Assembly (NCBI GenBank): GCA_947625655.1
Contig: CANQPD010000001.1
Location: 124,001-188,000, forward strand
Direction of reading: 5' to 3'
Length of the DNA: 64,000 bases
DNA from: an uncultured Dysosmobacter sp.
GTDB taxonomy: Bacteria > Bacillota > Clostridia > Oscillospirales > Oscillospiraceae
How positions within the stretch are numbered: the stretch's first letter is position 1; each line of letters begins with the position of its first letter. Shown in pieces: positions 61,127 to 64,000 of the stretch. The notes beneath the pieces are model-generated. The model did no database searches. It was given only the letters and a program-made list of their open reading frames with translations, and was not told the origin of the DNA. The translations under genes were made by a program, and so were the position numbers.

Positions 61127-61632
61127 ATCGTTTCCTTCACGTTCCCCGTCTGCGGCAGCCGTGAAGTAAAACTCCTTGCGTGGCACAGCGCCAGGGCCAA
61201 TGCGTCCGCCGCGTCGTCGGGCCGGGGGACGGCCTTCAGCTTCAAAAGGCGTCTCGTCATGTCCATCACCTGGCGCTTTTCCGCCTTGCCGTAGCCCGTC
61301 ACCGCCAGCTTCACCTGGGAGGGCGTGTACTCGTGCAGGGGGACGCCGCACTTTTCCGCCGCGCAGAGGATCACCCCCCGGCCGTGGGCCACGGCGATGC
61401 CGGTGGTGATGTTGGTGTTGAAGAACAGCTCCTCAATGGAAATGACGTCCGGCTTCAGCTGGCCGATCAGCTCCTCCATGTCACAGCTGATCTGGTACAG
61501 GCGGCGGCTCAGGGGCAGCCCCGCCGGGGTGGTGATGGCCCCGTAGGTCACCATATGGACTTGTCCCCGCTCCGCCTCCACCAGGCCGAAGCCAATGGTG
61601 GCAAAGCCGGGGTCGATGCCTAAAATGCGCAT
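61123..61632 (-). CDS. ruvC: Crossover-junction endonuclease RuvC
   Basis: A 169-aa resolvase of Holliday junctions. Catalytic acidic residues lie in GIDPGF (D7), SIEELFF and the C-terminal DDAADALALA. The length is normal. It starts the ruv transcript. The upstream region 61633-61826 holds only a terminator and AT-rich sequence. Confidence 0.96.
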   Translation of the reverse strand: MRILGIDPGFATIGFGLVEAERGQVHMVTYGAITTPAGLPLSRRLYQISCDMEELIGQLKPDVISIEELFFNTNITTGIAVAHGRGVILCAAEKCGVPLHEYTPSQVKLAVTGYGKAEKRQVMDMTRRLLKLKAVPRPDDAADALALALCHARSFTSRLPQTGNVKETI

Positions 61633-61785
61633 GAAATCCCTCTTGCGAAATCCAGTAAATGGAAGTGTAAATTGACTTTAGGTCTCATTTGTGGTAAATT
61701 ATCTACAACTATACCATATATCCGTTTTTATTTCAAGGCAAAAATCAGAACATATGTACTATTCTGGGCAGATTCATTGAAAATG

Positions 61786-61815
61786 GGGCCAGCCGTCCTT
61801 TCAGACGGCTGGCCC
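61786..61815 (-). terminator. Terminator of the DUF4179 gene
   Basis: GGGCCAGCCGTC (61786-61797) pairs with GACGGCTGGCCC (61804-61815); the T-run is short. Confidence 0.7.
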
Positions 61816-61826
61816 TTTCATATGGA

Positions 61827-63224
61827 TCACTTGATGGTGACGGCAACCGGGGTCGCAAAGGCGCTGACGCTGTTGAACAGCGGCTCCAGATACGCCGTAT
61901 CGCCGTGATAGCCCGCCAGCGGGAATTCGGCGGTGAACACGCTGTCGTCGTCCACCCGCTCCCCTGTGGAGGGATCAATATACCCGTAGGTGTTGCTCTC
62001 CTGCATGATATCGTGCTCCTGGCCCGCCTCGTCCCAGAAAGCATGCTGGAACAGGCCGAACATGGTGTGCTCCCCATGGACTCCGGCCGTGAAAGAGACG
62101 ATCCAGCCGCCGGACAGCTCCTCCGCCTTCAAAAAGCGGACGCCCTCCGGCAGGTTTTCCGCCGTGCCCCGCCGCAGGTCCAGCCGGACCCGGGGCGCAG
62201 ATTTGTCCAGCCACTCCGCGCGGGTGATATGGAGAGTCAGATGGCGGCTGCTTTCAAAATAGGGGCTGTCCAGCCAGACGGAGGAATCGTCGCTGCCACT
62301 GGTCATGCCGGAGGACAGGATGCCGTTGGTGGTGGGCCGGAACTGGCGGCCCGTCTCGTCCTCCAGGTAGCATTCCAGCCCGGTGAGCCAGGCGTCGTTG
62401 TCCGGGTCCGTGTGGAGAGCCAGCCGCATGTGGGTGGGATACACCTCCGCCTCCGTGATGGAGACGGTGCGGCCGTCCAGGGTGAAGACGGCGTCCACCG
62501 GGATGATCTCGCCCTTGGCGGTGAAGGTGGGGTCCAGTTCCAGGGGGAAGGTGAACTCCGCCAGGTACGCCGGGTCATCGCTGACGGGGGCAAAGGGGGC
62601 TTCCTCCCCGATGGGGACCGCCGGCGCCTCCGTTTCCTCGTCGCTGCGGTCTGCGTAGACCTTCAGCTGGAGATCCAGCGTCTCCGGGATGTCCCGCTCG
62701 ATGAAGTCCATCCGCAAAGACCGCAGCTCCCCGTTGGGTGTGCCATAGGAGACGCTGCTGCTGCTCCAGCCCCCCGCGTCTCCCGGCAGGAGGACATTTC
62801 CATTGGCCTCCAGCTGCGGATACTGGCGGGAGTCCAGGGTGTAATAGATGTTGAGCTGCTTCATGTCCACAATGACGTATTCGACGGTGGCGGTGACGCC
62901 GTTTTCCGTCTGGGTCTGGCCGATGGGCTGGACGTAGTCGTTCTCTACCGCGGCGCTCAGGCTGGGCGACCACGCCACCGCCTTGGCCAGCTCCCGCAGC
63001 ACCGGCACGGTCCCGCAGGCCCGGGCAAAGGGGATGGACAGGTTCACCAGCAGCACAAAGGCCGTAAAGCAGGCCGCCAGCCCCAGGGCGGAGACGCCAA
63101 AGGCCCGCCGCTTTTTCTGTGAAGTCCTTTCCCTTTTCAGCGCTTTTGCGACGGTTCCTTCCAGCTCTGCCGGTGTCTGCTCCAGCGCCGCGAGCAAATT
63201 CGTATACTCCTCGTTCCGGGTCAT
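61827..63224 (-). CDS. DUF4179 membrane protein, putative anti-sigma factor
   Basis: A 465-aa protein: cytoplasmic N-terminus (1-40), one membrane segment (about 42-62) and a large outside part starting with the DUF4179 domain (about 65-160). Its start overlaps the ECF sigma stop as ATGA (63221-63224). DUF4179 proteins are usually coupled to such sigma factors and are thought to restrain them. Its size and layout parallel the protein at 24296-25294. Confidence 0.82.
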   Translation of the reverse strand: MTRNEEYTNLLAALEQTPAELEGTVAKALKRERTSQKKRRAFGVSALGLAACFTAFVLLVNLSIPFARACGTVPVLRELAKAVAWSPSLSAAVENDYVQPIGQTQTENGVTATVEYVIVDMKQLNIYYTLDSRQYPQLEANGNVLLPGDAGGWSSSSVSYGTPNGELRSLRMDFIERDIPETLDLQLKVYADRSDEETEAPAVPIGEEAPFAPVSDDPAYLAEFTFPLELDPTFTAKGEIIPVDAVFTLDGRTVSITEAEVYPTHMRLALHTDPDNDAWLTGLECYLEDETGRQFRPTTNGILSSGMTSGSDDSSVWLDSPYFESSRHLTLHITRAEWLDKSAPRVRLDLRRGTAENLPEGVRFLKAEELSGGWIVSFTAGVHGEHTMFGLFQHAFWDEAGQEHDIMQESNTYGYIDPSTGERVDDDSVFTAEFPLAGYHGDTAYLEPLFNSVSAFATPVAVTIK

Positions 63225-63694
63225 GTCTGCTCCTCCTCTCCCAATTCCAGCCGCAATACTTGCAGAGCCTTTCTCTGCCGGGTGGCCACGGTGCCCTGGG
63301 GGACGCGCAGGGCGGCGGCGGTCTCCGCCTGAGTGTACCCGGCGAAAAACCGCAGGATCACCACCAGCCGCAGCTCCTCCGGCAGGCGGCGGACGGCGTC
63401 TTTCAGCGGCAGGGCGTCGTAAGCGTCCGGCCCGGCGGTCTCCGGCAGGGCGTCCTCCCCCGCCAGACGCTTCCGGCGGCGCAGCTCCCGGTGGCACTCG
63501 TTGATCAGGATGCGGGTGAGCCAGGTCTCGAAAAGCGCCGGCTCCCGGAGCTTCCTCAGCCCCCGCAGGGCCTGATAGACCGCCTCGTCCACCGCCTCCA
63601 GGGCGTCGGCCTCGCTGCCGAGATACAGGTACGCGGTCCGGTACAGACGCTGCTTGACGGTCTCTGTCCGGGCGGCGAATTCGTCCCTGTCCAT
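63221..63694 (-). CDS. ECF-type sigma factor, second pair
   Basis: A 157-aa sigma-70 family factor with region 2 (AYLYLGSEADALEAVDEAVYQAL...FETWLTRILINECHREL) and region 4 (LRLVVILRFFAGYTQAETAAALRVPQGTVATRQRKAL). GGAGGG precedes ATG 63694. It is coupled to the DUF4179 gene. The gap 63695-63900 upstream holds no convincing gene. Confidence 0.92.
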   Translation of the reverse strand: MDRDEFAARTETVKQRLYRTAYLYLGSEADALEAVDEAVYQALRGLRKLREPALFETWLTRILINECHRELRRRKRLAGEDALPETAGPDAYDALPLKDAVRRLPEELRLVVILRFFAGYTQAETAAALRVPQGTVATRQRKALQVLRLELGEEEQT

Positions 63695-63900
63695 GGGCGG
63701 GCCCTCCTTTCATGTTTCTAACGATTAGAGTCCGCAGGGGCGGGTTTTGTTTTCCCGAATGGGAAATTATTTTTTGGGGGGATGGGGATATTGGGCGCAG
63801 CCCTGTGAGTGCTTATCGCAATGGCTTCCGTCCCCGCCCCGCTGCCGCCGCGCAGGCTCCCGGCCCGCGGCAATGCGATACATATGATCATCTCCATCCG

Positions 63901-63931
63901 CAAAAAATCAGCACGGCTTCCGCCGTGCTGA
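63901..63931 (-). terminator. Terminator of xerD
   Basis: TCAGCACGGC (63908-63917) pairs with GCCGTGCTGA (63922-63931) around TTCC; six-T run on the minus strand. Confidence 0.9.
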
Positions 63932-63934
63932 CGT

Positions 63935-64000
63935 TTACGCTCTTGGATGGGCCTTCTGATACACGTCCTTCAGCTGCCGCTTCACCACATGGGTGTAGAT
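63935..64000 (-). CDS. xerD: Tyrosine recombinase XerD, C-terminal end only
   Basis: The last 21 residues (IYTHVVKRQLKDVYQKAHPR then A) before TAA 63937-63935. The tyrosine is the nucleophile position of Xer recombinases and KxxHPRA is the usual XerD ending. The rest lies outside the window, to the right. Confidence 0.82.
   Translation of the reverse strand: MYTHVVKRQLKDVYQKAHPRA

Noticed and set aside
63718-63903. 61-aa minus-strand ORF between the xerD terminator and the ECF sigma gene
   Set aside because: No ribosome site, low-complexity composition and no similarity that I can see.

Overview
The window is a GC-rich (roughly 60% or more) chromosomal segment of a spore-forming Clostridia-class bacterium, most likely an Oscillospiraceae/Flavonifractor-like gut Firmicute. 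The evidence is the yicC-remA-gmk-rpoZ-priA-def-fmt-rsmB-rlmN-prpC-prkC-rsgA-spoVM gene order known from Firmicutes, many sporulation genes (spoVM, sipL, spoIVA, cotJ, cwlD, yunB, sigH), a PPi-dependent phosphofructokinase, and short AATTGTC-type intergenic repeats. No rRNA, tRNA or CRISPR array was seen. The only housekeeping RNA gene is rnpB.

Region by region. 1-15 kb: a compact plus-strand housekeeping run (CdaR tail, RseC-like, DUF5685, J-domain protein, then the yicC to rsgA block) with many ATGA overlaps. 15-22 kb: a spore-envelope region with a 24-aa SpoVM, the SPOCS/LysM protein SipL, a minus-strand amino-acid ABC transporter, and spoIVA behind a structured leader. A MITE-like element and a duplicated gene tail lie between them. 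22-30 kb: ogt, coaX, an ECF sigma pair, divergent pfp and fba, a CTNFAS-type amidase-domain protein and an SLH/GH18 glycosidase.

30.4-34.9 kb is the accessory part. A Xer-like recombinase gene with a dif-like palindrome upstream is followed by a two-gene block (tyrosine integrase and two-tyrosine HUH Rep) lying between two copies of a 12-bp core. This block contains a phiX174-type nick sequence next to a long hairpin, a consensus promoter feeding a very short two-hairpin RNA, repeated GCAAGRGGTTGAC motifs and a gene-free GC-rich stretch. I read it as an integrated rolling-circle plasmid or ssDNA-phage relative of about 2.98 kb.

34.8-46.8 kb: radA-cwlD, a cotJ operon whose first gene is a CotJA-CotJB fusion, a siroheme/iron block (FecBCD-type ABC transporter, precorrin-2 dehydrogenase, CobA-HemD fusion, sulfite reductase), DNA alkylation repair and a hydrolase. 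46.9-64 kb: ligA, yunB, murD, an enlarged rnpB, an XRE membrane regulator, yebC, a Nif3-family gene and trmK, sigH with an apparently leaderless start, a ruvC-ruvA-(two small ORFs)-ruvB operon split by tandem repeats, a second ECF sigma/DUF4179 pair, and the 3' end of xerD.

Several genes work together on the spore surface: SpoVM, SpoIVA and SipL form the coat basement layer, CotJ proteins are coat components, CwlD acts on the cortex, and SigH starts the programme. All functions are assigned by reading motifs and gene order; no database search was run.
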